Below, in pieces: positions 1-11,900 of a stretch of DNA of 64,000 bases. The position numbers and the translations under genes are program-made. This DNA comes from Zarea fungicola (taxonomy: Eukaryota; Ascomycota; Sordariomycetes; Hypocreales; Cordycipitaceae), in contig FWCC01000346.1 of assembly GCA_900169235.1 (NCBI GenBank), positions 62,001-126,000 of the forward strand, written 5' to 3'. The notes under the pieces are model-generated. The model saw only the letters and a program-made list of their open reading frames with translations, was not told the origin of the DNA and made no database searches. How positions within the stretch are numbered: the stretch's first letter is position 1; each line of letters starts with the position of its first letter.

Positions 1-425
1 GAAATTGACAGGCTGCAAGGGTCACCAAGACTGCTGCTGGATAGAATGGAACAAATATCCGTATTGCTCATTAAGCCAGCATCTTGTTGTGGAAACATTG
101 CAACGTCATTCCTTTCGCCATCCATCAGCACCAGTTGTAAATGCTCTGTGAGTCAGGTCACGTACCAATTTGGTGATAATGGTGGCGGTGGAGAGACACT
201 ACCACCTGGGAAAGGAAAGGATTCCCATTGCAGGTCCAGGTCAGAATGCGACTGAAACATTTCCACTTGCTGCTGGCGTCGCGGCCTGCCCATGATATTT
301 CTTGGTGAAAAAATACAGTCTTTGCCTGTTTGCCGGCAATATTGGCAAGCTTTCTCCTCTGTGAGAACACATCGTGTCTTGCGCCAGTGGCAGTTGTCAC
401 AGGCCGCTCTTAGAACAAACTTCAT
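1..425 (-). CDS. Zn(II)2Cys6 transcription factor, 5' part only (runs off the window)
   Basis: The first exon starts at the ATG at 425-423 and encodes a fungal binuclear zinc cluster right at the N-terminus, with spacing C-x2-C-x6-C-x7-C-x2-C-x6-C. It is followed by a GRPRR core that looks like an AT-hook and a Gln/Pro/Ser-rich linker. Zn2Cys6 proteins bind DNA in the nucleus and usually control a neighbouring pathway. The exon reaches a consensus donor (GTACGT) at 165. An acceptor at about 38-37 would restore the frame and continue the protein off the left edge, giving a 129-nt intron; that join is tentative. The regulatory middle domain lies outside the window, so the target cannot be guessed. 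The zinc cluster is certain by motif; the second exon is not. Confidence 0.8.
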
Positions 426-2231
426 TTAGAACCTGCTCCAACACCTCGCAATTGAAGACGTAAGAATATGGGGAAAGCAAAACCGATTTGAACAGAACTA
501 GGCCCCGGCGAGTTGAGGCGTCTTTGCATCCGTTTATGAGCCGCCTGGACTTTCGCACGTTTATTACTGCAGGCAACTACATGGCCATACCTACTACTGG
601 CATTGGCATCCATTGTGGTCGGGAAAACAAGGGTATAATGACCCGCTGCCTGCACCATTTCTCCTTGGTTAAATTGAGTTGCCCAACCTTTCTGGTCACT
701 TTGGGGGTGATTTTGCGGGGGGTAGTCCAGCCAATTATGCATAACTACTAGTTAGAATGCCAATCTGTTGACACTAAACTTCCATGAGAGACGTCGTGGG
801 TGAGTGCACAGAACATACAGCCTGCAAGCCTGCAAGCTTCATGCAGCCCCAGTTGATATCTAATAGCGGATTACATGGCCTTGTTATGCAGTCCATATCT
901 GACTGCAGTAGTAGTTGCATAATTAATTTTAAGCTGGTTGCCAAGACGCATGGCAAGAAGTCATAGGGGCTCCGTGGACATGGCTTCTTTTCCTCTTTTC
1001 TCTTTCTTCTTTCTTCCTTCTACTGTAGGGCAGTAAACCAGGCAGGTAGAAAAGCTAAAGTTGGCATTTTCAAGAAGAAGAAAAAAAAAGAGTGGAAATT
1101 CTTTGCTGCTCGGTATCACCTTGATCGATAAAACATTTCCATATCTACAAGATCAAGATGGGGTTTGTCCAGCCGGCCATAGTCTCGACAGGGGTGATGA
1201 CGCTGGATTCAGCCACCCGTTTAAACGACCCTGGAACCAGCCGTCAGCTGCCAAGCAAGACGGCTAGAAAAGGGAGCCAGGTTGGCGGGGGATGTGGTTT
1301 ACCTGCAAAACCGAAGGATCAAGCCAAGTGCACAGCCCTGTATTGTCGTTGCGCCCAAACGTCGCAACACTACTATTACCGGAAAACTTGTACAATCCGT
1401 TTGCTAACGGTTGGATTGACCGCATAATTAGTGACCTAGATTATTCTTGTGGCGAATTCTATTCTATACTCGACGAATATTATACAGTTTCCGGGCGCAG
1501 ACTCGAGGAAGAAAGCGTGTAAATCCAAGTCTCTCTCCAAATATGCAGTGATTTCAGTATTTAATCCACGCAGCTACCTCTGGAATGCAGCCAGGTCCGC
1601 GGCGGTTTATAACAGGGCCGCACACATTGGTATTTCGCGCTCATTAGACTTTCGACGGGGCTATACTCGTCCATTATAGGGCTGGTGCCACATGAACCCC
1701 TCACGGAACCGCGGGTGCCAAGAGGGTAGTATTAGGCTCTGAGCCCGACCTGCCTTGCAAGGCCTCTGTTTCCGACATCAATTACCGAAACCCTTTGGTA
1801 GTGAGTCTTGATGATCAAGGCGAAATGATGTGGCACATCTACGAGGCTGCGAGAGTGGATGTCAGTTGGAACTCTTGCATTACGAATGCGAGCGTATGAA
1901 GAGCACGTGTCATCTTGTTCTGAAGAAACTGAACGCCTACTCTAAAGCACAAGCTCGCCAATGCGCCGACAACGTTGCTCCTGGCGACTTTTTCAGGATA
2001 TTCAAATGAGATGTGGATCTCGGCGACTTGGCGTGAGAATGGGCATCGCAGTCAGAATTGTGTATAGCGGCATGCGCGAAAGGTTACAGCGACTCTCGTC
2101 TACGATCCGAGACTGGAGACGGTTTGCTCATTCCAACAGAAACTGTTAAATACGGCAAGCTTTGGTCATGACTTCACGTTTGTTCAAACCCAATTCTTGT
2201 CCCACTCAGAGATTTTTGCCTCAAAGACACG
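426..2231. other. Intergenic, no supported gene
   Basis: This interval separates the divergent Zn2Cys6 regulator and a secreted-protein gene. Only short open frames without family features or convincing splice structure are present. It holds pyrimidine-rich tracts near 985-1020 and an A-rich run near 1078-1090. It presumably carries both promoters. Confidence 0.5.
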
Positions 2232-2750
2232 ATGCATTTCTCCCAGATCCTGTCCGGCCTTGCTCTTGCTGGTGCCTCTGCCGCCATCTGTCTCAACCCT
2301 GAGCCCAGCCGCCGCATCTGCTACAATGAGAATGGCGCCACCCCGCAGAACCTCAACATGAAGGAGGTTGACTTCATCGCCCGCTACCTCCGCAGCTACC
2401 AGGCGCAGGCCATCAAGGAGGGCCGCTCGCCCTTCTGGAAGATGAGCGAGGCCGACGCCGACAACTGCGCCGAGTGGCAGGTCTCGACCAAGGGCAAGAC
2501 CTGGGCCATGGCCAAGCTTGTAGGCGACGACTCGGCCGCCGTCACCTTCAATGACATCGCCAACACCATCGACCCGGGTGCCAATGCCCCCGTCAAGGAC
2601 AAGGACGCCGCTCTTGTCAAGTGCGATACCGCCGGCGGCCAGATGGGTGTCATTGTCAACGCCACCGATCCCCTCTACCAGAGCAAGGAGTTTGTCGATG
2701 GCGGCTTCACCAACCAGGGCATCGTCATCAAGCTGGTCCATAGCCCTTAG
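2232..2750 (+). CDS. Small secreted protein of unknown function (172 aa)
   Basis: A single-exon gene of 172 codons. The N-terminus is a clear signal peptide: a short polar start, a Leu/Ala-rich core and a small-residue cleavage region at about residues 17-19. The mature chain is about 153 residues, has four cysteines (near residues 20, 30, 79 and 130) that could form two disulfides, one N-x-T glycosylation site, and no membrane segment. Codon use is strongly C/G-ending like the highly expressed genes of the window, which supports a real, well-expressed gene. I do not recognise the family. It could be an effector-like or wall-associated protein; no catalytic motif is visible. Confidence 0.8.
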   Translation: MHFSQILSGLALAGASAAICLNPEPSRRICYNENGATPQNLNMKEVDFIARYLRSYQAQAIKEGRSPFWKMSEADADNCAEWQVSTKGKTWAMAKLVGDDSAAVTFNDIANTIDPGANAPVKDKDAALVKCDTAGGQMGVIVNATDPLYQSKEFVDGGFTNQGIVIKLVHSP

Positions 2751-4368
2751 AGTATATGAGTAGCACGGGCTACTATAGGTGCAGGAATTTCGTGGAGGAC
2801 ACCGGTGCCACAGCATCACCTTTACGAGCATATGGGAATTTATTTCTAAATAGTCGTACCCTTTATCTTAGTCCAATGAATACTCACTGATGCCACATTT
2901 TTTCCTCCTCTGGATATCTTTGCTTGCAGATAAGGTGTTCATCACTGTGACCATGCCCGGCGAGCATTATTCTCTCACATACATTATTAAGATACTCTTA
3001 CTGTAGCGTTTGTCATGGCGGTTAAAAGTTCCAACTCAATATAGCAAGGCGGGAGAAATTTATCGCCAATGTATTGTTCACTGCGGTGAACTGCCACATG
3101 CTAGGCTGTATATTTCTTTTTCTTTTGTTTTGTTGCACAAAGAATGTACAAACTGCAAATACCTATGCCCAGCATCACGTATACATTTACTACTTTTTTT
3201 CCCCTTTGCATACCTAGAGAGGTCGCCGCTGCTATGCATCGGTGCTACGCATTATTTGCCGATGTGTTCCATTGTCGGCCTTCCAGAGCGGCCTTGAGGC
3301 CATCTCTGCGCCAATGCATAACCCCTCACTCGACCAAGCCGTCGCTCTCTTCTATGAGCTACGGCCTGCGCCAAGCCTGAGATGCGTCTAAATACTCGCC
3401 GATGTGGGTATAATATACAGAAACCCAAATGGGACATGAGCTAGTTCAACTACCGCCAAATCTAGCTACTTCAGCACAATCAGCCGGCGACACTAAACGA
3501 ACACGTAGAACAGACGTGGCGCCTCCAACCCCTCATTTATTTTTTTATTTTATTTTTCGTCCTCCTTTCACTTGGACTTGGCCAGACATGGGATGTAGAC
3601 TAAAAGCGGAAATCACATCAAGGCGATGTTTACGACCCGGCATGACTGGCAGGCGATGAATATCTGCCCTCAGCCTTTACCAAATTAGGTGAGTTTAACG
3701 ATTGGGCCAATTGGCTTCTACAAAACGATATTATAATACGGTATTGTTCAAATATGGTGCACTGCCGTATACAGGGCAGTGCAGGTCGAAAAAAATATTG
3801 TATGCGATATTTTCCACTATTTACAACACTGGCCAAGGCTATGTCTGACTAGAAAAACGTACATCTTCGCCGAGTGCCACTTTGTAAGTCACCGAGCCAT
3901 TTTTCATCTTGGTCATGAGATTAAGCCTCAATGACGGCAATTGCCTCGCTGCAGCTTGGCCCATTATGGGAACTCATCAACTCGCCACACTTCATGGGAA
4001 GAGAACTCTACCGGCCTGCAGTGGATGCGCGTGTTGCCCGCTATTCGGCAACTTGTTCAATTCTACAGCTGCGAGGGCCTCGTCTTGCAACGAAGCATGC
4101 CCATGTCGCCGAAAAGCTGCATGAAAAGGTCCGGATTCCGTATTGCTGCCTCATCGTGGAGCCATGAAGCACAGTAAAGTATCACTGACATTGGGAACAG
4201 GCTGGGGACAGACACCTGCTGGGCAGGTGAGTAGCTGAGAGACGATACAGGAAGTACCGTTCCTTGAGCCACCATGTTGAATATTTAAAGGTCACGATGC
4301 CGCTGCTTGGATCAGCTTTTTTCCCCTCTTTTGGAGGCCTCCCTCAAACCGGCTTCAAACAGTCGACA
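2751..4368. other. Intergenic, no supported gene
   Basis: Between two co-directional secreted-protein genes. Only short non-conserved frames are seen. A T-rich stretch lies at 3535-3560. The last 100 bases before 4369 are pyrimidine-rich and would serve as promoter and leader of the next gene. Confidence 0.45.
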
Positions 4369-4770
4369 ATGCACAGCTTCGCTTGCCTCCTCGCCCTCGC
4401 GGCCACCACGGTCCTCGGCGGCCCCGTCCAGACGGACCAGTCGCCCAACAACCTTGAGCTCAACACTCGCCAGACGGCCAGTGGTTGCTACCACCAGTAT
4501 GATATGCCGCGACCACCAAAAAGGTGAAGATGAAGAGACTGACATGATGTCTAGCGCCTCCCCGACCTGCTGCCTGCCCGGCGTCTGCATGTGCGCGAAC
4601 GGTAAATGCAAAAACGGCTGTGTAGCAGATAGGGACGTGTAACTAACTTGCCACAAGGTTGGATCTACGAGATCAACAGAGCTCAGATGAACGCTGGTGG
4701 CCACGGCTGCGACCCCCCTTGGGCCTTGATTGCCACCTCTCGCGCCGGCCACCCCAAGTACTGCTGCTAG
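4369..4770 (+). CDS. Small secreted cysteine-rich protein, three exons (95 aa)
   Basis: Exons 4369-4496, 4555-4601 and 4658-4770 join in frame to 95 codons plus stop. Intron 1 (58 nt) has a GTATGA donor, an ACTGAC branch and a CTAG acceptor; intron 2 (56 nt) has GTAAAT, CTAAC and CAAG. The product has a signal peptide (about residues 1-18) and a short propeptide-like stretch ending near an Arg at about residue 34. The mature domain is compact, with about eight cysteines including CC pairs in the middle and at the very C-terminus, and a CxC motif followed by Asn-Gly-Trp. This is the profile of fungal small secreted cysteine-rich (effector-like or antimicrobial-like) proteins. I cannot assign a named family. 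The end-to-end frame continuity across two consensus introns makes the model convincing despite its size. Confidence 0.75.
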
Positions 4771-5994
4771 ACAGCCCCCCCCCCTCCCCCGGTCCAGGAC
4801 AGTGCTCACGTGGGCGCAGCTGCTGCATGAGCGGCACAATGCAGTATAATGATGATGAAGGATGAGCTTAGACGGCCATGTTTGATGAATGATGTGTTAC
4901 GATGTTCAGTGTGTGCGGGATGTAGCTTAGTTGAATGGATTCGATAGGAGTCATGGCTGACTACCAAGGCAAATAAATCACGATTCACACGCATGCATTA
5001 GCGAGGTGGGAAATTGCAGCAGTATACAACCGAATTTGATTAAATTTTGTCTCCGTCAATCGGTTCCTCGAATGCTTATTGAAATCGTCCCTGTGATGCT
5101 CATAGCTGCCCTGATACTCATGTCAATTGGAACTGAATTGGTGAAAAAAAGAATATATATGTTACATGTCGCAGGTAGACAATCAAACCAATAACAAGCG
5201 GCCATGCGCCGATAGTTTAATGTGCTCGACTTGGATCAAAGGCAAAAACAAAATGACTGAGATGCTGTGCAGCTTGGGGCGCTTACTGGTTATACCACCT
5301 GGCTGGCCGCTGTTTATATAAGTGAGGCCACTGGAGACGATTCCGCAATCTCAAATTGCCAGCGCTAGGCTTGACCAAAGGGGGGTCAGATCGCACTGCC
5401 TCGCAGGCATAACCACGATTGACGACAGGGTGCTCCCGCCACACAGTCTGAACACAGGGTGCGACTGTAGTAGGCTCATTGCCTGCACTGTGGCTACTGT
5501 AATTCAAGGACTACCAATCCAAAAATGATCACGCGCTAGTCCGCCTCATCATTTTCTCCCGTGCAAATCCGAGTCAACCATGAGCAGTATGAGCTCCTGC
5601 ATATCTGATTTTCACTATGCAAGTGGAAGTAATGAGCCGAAAGAGCATGACGCCTAGGTTAGGGTAACTTGCCAAAGTGGCGTTTAGTATGGCATAACTG
5701 GCTAGGCATGCTGCACCCATTTCGAGCAACTTCCACTAAGCAGTATTCGTGGCATAGACAATGAAGAGCGAGCCTAGGAATAACCTTTGCTCTTGTAGGC
5801 ATATCACTTATGTCTCCTAGTCGCGAGTACATGATTGAGTTAATTCTAAAGCCAACAAAAACTAGGGAGTAAAGAGAGAAAGAAGAAGGGGAAGAGATAG
5901 GTGACAGAAAAGAAGGAAGATGGAAGAAAGGAAGGCAAGAGAAGGGGAGAAAGGAATAGGAAGCAAGAAATAGAACAAATAAGATCATTCACAA
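4771..5994. other. Intergenic between convergent genes, no supported gene
   Basis: 3' flanks of the cysteine-rich protein gene (plus strand) and of the large GH55-subtilase gene (minus strand). A purine-rich (A/G) tract at about 5865-5975 lies just downstream of the latter. No open frame has a recognisable domain. Confidence 0.45.
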
Positions 5995-8900
5995 TCACTC
6001 CCCGAAGGGCTCCAAGGGACAATTCTTGTAGTAATCCGCCGTCACCATGCAGCCATTGCCAAAGTGGATGCTACCACAGGGTCGCCCTCCACATTCTCCC
6101 TTATCGCGAAGCTCATAGTAGGCGTCGTAAATGTCCTTACCCTTCATCTTGCAGGGTTTTCCGCCATCGTGCTCGCCGCGAATGATGACCGCGCAACCAT
6201 GGCTGTTGGTGATGAACGGCTCGCCCGCGCACGCGCCGCGGTCCGTAACGGAGCTGCCGTCCGACGAGTACTCCTTATTGTCCCCCTTGAGCTTGTTTGC
6301 CGCACGGTTGCAGTCCTTGGGCACAATCACCCACTGACACTGGGAGCCGCCTTTGCAATCGTACGTCGCATCGCCTGTAGGCCGCGTGGGCGGCTCGGTC
6401 GACGTTGTCATCGTCACCGGCGGCTCAAACGTCACCGTCGGCCGCGACGTCGCGCTGGGTTTGGGCTTGTTGACCGGATCAATAAAGTCCGGGGGCGCGC
6501 TGCGGGGGTTGGACTGGCAGTAGTAGCCTTTGCACAAGGTGCCGCAGTGGCCAGTACACGTTGGCGAGGCGAGACCTTGAGACCTGGATACTCCATCAGC
6601 AGCTGAAGGGTAGGTAGGAGTGATGAACGACAATGGTGATGATGAAGCTCGATAGTGACAAAGAAGCTCAGAATCAATGAAAAAACAAAGGATGGAGAGT
6701 AAGGAATGCAACAGCCACAACGAAGCGCAATAGAACTTACCAGGTGAAGCTACCGCCATTGCCTGGCCCTCTTCTTTGCGGCGTCCAATTATCTAGGTTG
6801 ACCGGCACGTTTGCTAAATATTCGTCGCAGATCTTCTTGGCCATATCACTCGAGTATGGCACCAGACAGTTCTCTCTGCCGACGTGCCCATCCCATATAA
6901 TGGCAGGCTTGACATTTGGGTCCTCCTCCTTGTCCAACTTGGGAAGTTGGCCGCTGAACACGACTGGTCGAGAAAGGTGCTTGATCATCTTGACAACGGA
7001 TGCCGGTTTTTGAAATTCTTGATGCCATTTCGAGTCGGTAAGACCGCGATAAAAGGCCACAAGAGAAGCCACCAAGGGCGCAGCTGCAGGGAAACATTGT
7101 TAAATTTGCACATCATGTCTTGGCAAAAGCATTACGCCCACTCACAAAACGATGTACCCGATTGTATATACGATTGAAGGCCCGAAGTATCATACCGACT
7201 AATCAGATTCATTTCGTGGCCGGGAGCATACACCATGGCGTCGTCCTTACCGCCGGGTTGGAGCGTGGTGAAAGTGGCTCTGTGACCCTGTCTACCCGTC
7301 GCACCGACAATCAACATATTGAGTTCCAATCCCCCGTGGAACTGATAAAAATCGGGCATCGTTCTGCCAAGAACCGACTTTGGATCATTCCCAGCAGCAA
7401 CGACAAGTACGCATCCCAGCTTGTGCTCCATATATTGTAGTAGCTTCCCTGTTTGAGGTGTACAGCCCCATGTCTGTTAGTGAGCGACTTCGTTATTAGG
7501 AAACGGTGTATTAACTGACCGAACCAGAACTTGAATATGTCATGGTGTGTACCGGTTCCAGGTTGCAGCTCAAAAGACATGTTGATGACACATCGTCCCT
7601 TCTTTGGGTTTTTGACATCTTCGATGTTTTCAATAATCCGGAGTGCGGCAATAAGATATACTTCGCGCATGGAGCCAAAGTTCAGCTTGGAGTCAGGGAA
7701 GCAGGCGAATCGTGCCTGCGGCGTGAACCCAAATGAGCTGCCTACCATCAAACGCGCGACCAGTTCGCTATGATCGTCTCGAAATCTCTCCTCAAACATG
7801 TCTGCGCTGAACTCCGGCAATTTCTCAACACGTATACTCGTGATATCCTGTGCAAGATGAATGTGAGCCCCAAAACGTCGGCATTGAATGTTGGCCAGAA
7901 TTAAAATGTTCTTACAGTATTTCCAGGATCATCTATACCGTTTTCGAACAGATATATATATTGTCGGTCGATACCTTTATCATCAGACTGTTCGAACTCA
8001 TGGAAATTTTCTAAGCCCCTTCGCACACCGTCGTACGGTATCTTGAAATTAGGAGGCTTTGATATATGCGTCCGCCACCAACTCTGCTTGGACCATCTAG
8101 TGAAAGTAAAGGCATCGCGCTTGCGTAAAGGCTGCCCGGTGTAGTCATCCACTCCAGAGACATTGCCTCTCCACGCGTTGGAGACGGGTTCCGCACGCTT
8201 TTGTTTTTTTCCCAGCGGTCGCAGCCGACGGATATTGGCCACCTGAAGCTGTTAGTACACTGGAGATGCATGGTGACGTGCGTTTCAGGTTAAACCTACT
8301 CCTGGCATCCCCGAAAACTCTGAGTACAACCCGCGCGGCATATTCCACGCATAGAGGAAGATGGTGCCGAGCTTATCGTGGTTAACATTCAGCCATCTCA
8401 TCCCATTGACAACAGTAATGTCGTAATCGAGTCTTTGAACAACTTCAACCATCGCAACATAGCTCGAGTCTGAAAGATAGATTATGACGTCTCTTTCATC
8501 ACCGCAGTAATTACCATCATTTTGCCATTCCGGTAACGGAGCTTGCCTAGAGCTCAAACCCAGTTCTGTAGCAACTGGCATCTGCGTTTGATCGGCTGTC
8601 GCCGGCGCTGTCTCTGTTCCTGCTGTGCGCTTCGGGTTGAGATTGCAGACCGACGTCGAAGTCCAGTCTGGCATCGGACAGCCTGTATCGTACACCGTCT
8701 CGGTTGCGGTTCGAGTTGCAGTAGTCACGGTCACGCCGTCGGAGACTGTAAATCCATACGTGATAGAGTACATCTCAACAGGCACCTACAACGACGGTCG
8801 TTAGCTGGATGCATTGGTTATTGGCCACCTACGGTACGTACGGAGACCTTGTTGTCATCGCAAGAAGGATCCTTTTTGGGGAATTTCATCTTATCGGGAT

Positions 8901-11900
8901 AGACGCTTTCAACACTGTCAGTATAGAAAAATGCTCAAAGACCATACTCAGCAACCTACGTGATTTCAGGCCATGGAGGTAGAGGAGGTGGGTGAATAAT
9001 GTTCCAGTCTGGCAGCTTCGGTTTAATCGTCGGGGGCTCAGGCCCGCTGATCTTTCTTGGGAGCCAGATCCTCCAGCCCTTGATCTTCAGCTTGTCAGTG
9101 TTGGGACAAAAGTTAAAGAACCAGAGAGTATTGCAACGGAATCTGAACCAAAGACCAATAATAATGTCGTCGTCGTCGTCGTCATTCTTTTCCTCTGCGG
9201 GGCACTCGTCCTCTGTACAATGATCCTCGAAATCCTCGTAGATAGGCTCCAATTCGATAACAGGAAACTCTGTGTCCCTGGTCGGAGGGTTAGTGGTCAC
9301 GGTAGTGATAGGACCTGGATACGTTGTCGTCGGCGGCTCTGGAGTTATAACAGGGCCGGTGCTGGTGGTGGCGTTGTGGGTAAAAGTGCCACCAGGAGGA
9401 CCAGTGTTGATCTGTGGCCAAGGAGGGAAAATAATCTCGCGCTCGGTCGACGTTTTCGTTCCATCCTTGTCGACAAAGTCGAGCACAACGGTTGTGTTTT
9501 CGAGTGGGACACGGGTTGTTATCTCATACACAGCACCAGCGGTTTGTCCATGCGTAACCCTGACGTTGGAATATTCAATCGCGTCCGTCGTCACGGGCTT
9601 TGGCGTGAGAGTAAGAGTCGTCGTCGTGCTACCCACCTCGACTGATGTAATGTACGGGCCAGGCTCAATGGTCGTCCTTTCCGAAAGAGGGCTTGGCGCG
9701 AGAACGATGATGCAGGGGTCGTTGCAAGATCCCTGGGGCTTATCGTATAACTCGGGTCCGAGGTAGGCAATCTCTGCGTCGCTGAAGCCGTCACCAGGGA
9801 ACCAGGCGCAGATCTGAGAAGTATATCCCTGTTGGTTATCGTCTTGGAGGATGTTATAGTCTTCCGTACTCGCAATTTCCTCAACCGCCTTTGCAAAGAT
9901 GTTGTAGATGGCGACGTTTTTAGACCCAGAGACATCCATGATCCTCTTTTGACATGACTCAGATGCGAGACAGTCCTGCTCGTAGTCACGGAACCAGGAG
10001 TAAAGCCCAGCACTATGGATAATGACGCCATCGGAGTCAATGATTCGGACACCCCAGGCTTCTTGACATTCCTCACTGCTGCAGTCATACCAATCTGGAT
10101 CGCCTGGGAAATATCTGACCTTGTTGAATGGCCTGGGAGAGACGGGGTTTGGCTGGAAGTAGGGAGATTCTGTCTGGATGTGCCCAAGATAGATGTCCTT
10201 GGCCCCATACATCTGGTACTGGTAATAGATGACGTGCTCAGAGCCACTGCCATAGAACCAGCAAGGTCCCTGTGACTCGACCAGAATGCCTCTTGCTCCA
10301 TAAAGACTGATCTGAGAGGCCATCTTGTCGGTTTCCCAGTACAGGCTCATGTCGTTGTCGTGGTCCGCAACCCAGGCCCAAACGTTCTCAAAGTAGCCCG
10401 AGGCATCATGGGTTACGTGAAGAAGCAGCGACACACACATGCAACCCTCATTGAAGCCGCCTTTGGGACACTTCTCAATATCCAAGTCTGTGCCGATGCC
10501 ACCGCCGACACGAATATGCGAGTCCCACATGCCGGCGTCACCTGGCCTGCTCGCAAGGATATTCCACTCCACCATGATGGCGCCCGCTGTAGGGCCTTTG
10601 ACCGTGAACAACATGTCGACGATTTCTAAGCGGCCGACGTCTCCAATCTCTCCGACGCGCACAGCGACATTGGGATTTGTGGGGTCCTCAAAATAGCTTC
10701 CGGTGGCCTGGATTTGGGACCAGCTAGAGCCGTGAACCCGGGAGCCTGCAGGAACAGTGACGGTGCTCTTAATGCTGTATATGCCGCCAGGGAAGTATGC
10801 TACCTTGTCCTCCTGGAGGGCTTTTTTCAGGAAGTCGTTGATGGCATCCGTGTTGTCGCCAGTGCCATCATTCTTGCAGCCGTTATCAGTAGCAATGAGA
10901 AAAGAATCAGCACCGAGCTGCTCATACTGGGGTCTCTTCTTGACAAAAAGCTTGCCGTCCTCAAGCAAGGCTTTGCCGATCTTGGGTCGGTCCTTGACAA
11001 AGCCGGATTCCTTGACCATCTTTCCGCCATTATAGCGCCGGCCATGAGTCCACAGATCAATCTTACTGCTACCTCCTTCAAGCAAAACTTTGGAGTCTTC
11101 AGCCTTGACAAACGTGCCAACATTGTGGAACTGAACATTATCAATAACAATGTTAGGTGACTCGGTTTTGTGTGTGTTGGTTAGAATTCCGATTGGAACG
11201 TTTTTAATGTCCGAGTCTGTCTAAAAGTTAGTATAAATCTCGCGCGGCTGCCATCTCCCCGATTTAAATATGCAGACAAGCATGGAGGGCACGTACCGAT
11301 GATAGATACTGATCCAATCCCCTGACCGTCGATACCACCTCTTCCACTGATGTTGAATCCGATAGAGCCTCCATCAACTTCAATTCGTTGCCAGTTGAAG
11401 CCCCAATCCCAGACCATTTGTACTGCTGTAATGCAGTTCTTGAACTTTAGACCAATGGCAGTATACTGTTGTGACCCGGCACGCCAGCCAATAGCACCGC
11501 CATTGAATCGGAGATCCGAAACAAAGCCGCCAGAGCCGTTTTCTGTAAATATACCAACGTGTGTGGTGCTTTCATTGCCCTTGTCAGATGCCTCCGGCAT
11601 GTTAAATTCCAGATTGTGCAAGGTGCAGGCTTGCGAGACCTGCCAATGAATACCTGTGGGCACCAGCTGTTGGTCGTGTTCATCTGTCGCGGCAGGCATC
11701 TCCGTCATGTCAAAGACAAAGTTTCGAATCTGACGAAAGAATTGATTCTGATTAATATACCTAGATGTACTGTTAGTTTCATCACTCAGAAACAAGGAGC
11801 AAGGGTTCCGCCGGGCATACCAGTTGACACCTGTTCCGTCGGGATTGGCGGCGTTGGGCACATAAGGATCCGTGTCGATCAAGGCAATGCCAGAAAAGTT

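Noticed and set aside
6064..6606. Plus-strand 180-codon frame over the last exon of the GH55-subtilase gene
   Set aside because: Arg/Val-rich antisense shadow; the minus-strand reading has the conserved cysteine pattern.
8915..8959. Splitting the large minus-strand gene into separate GH55 and subtilase genes
   Set aside because: The 45-nt intron has donor, branch and acceptor and keeps phase; the downstream part has no start with a signal peptide.
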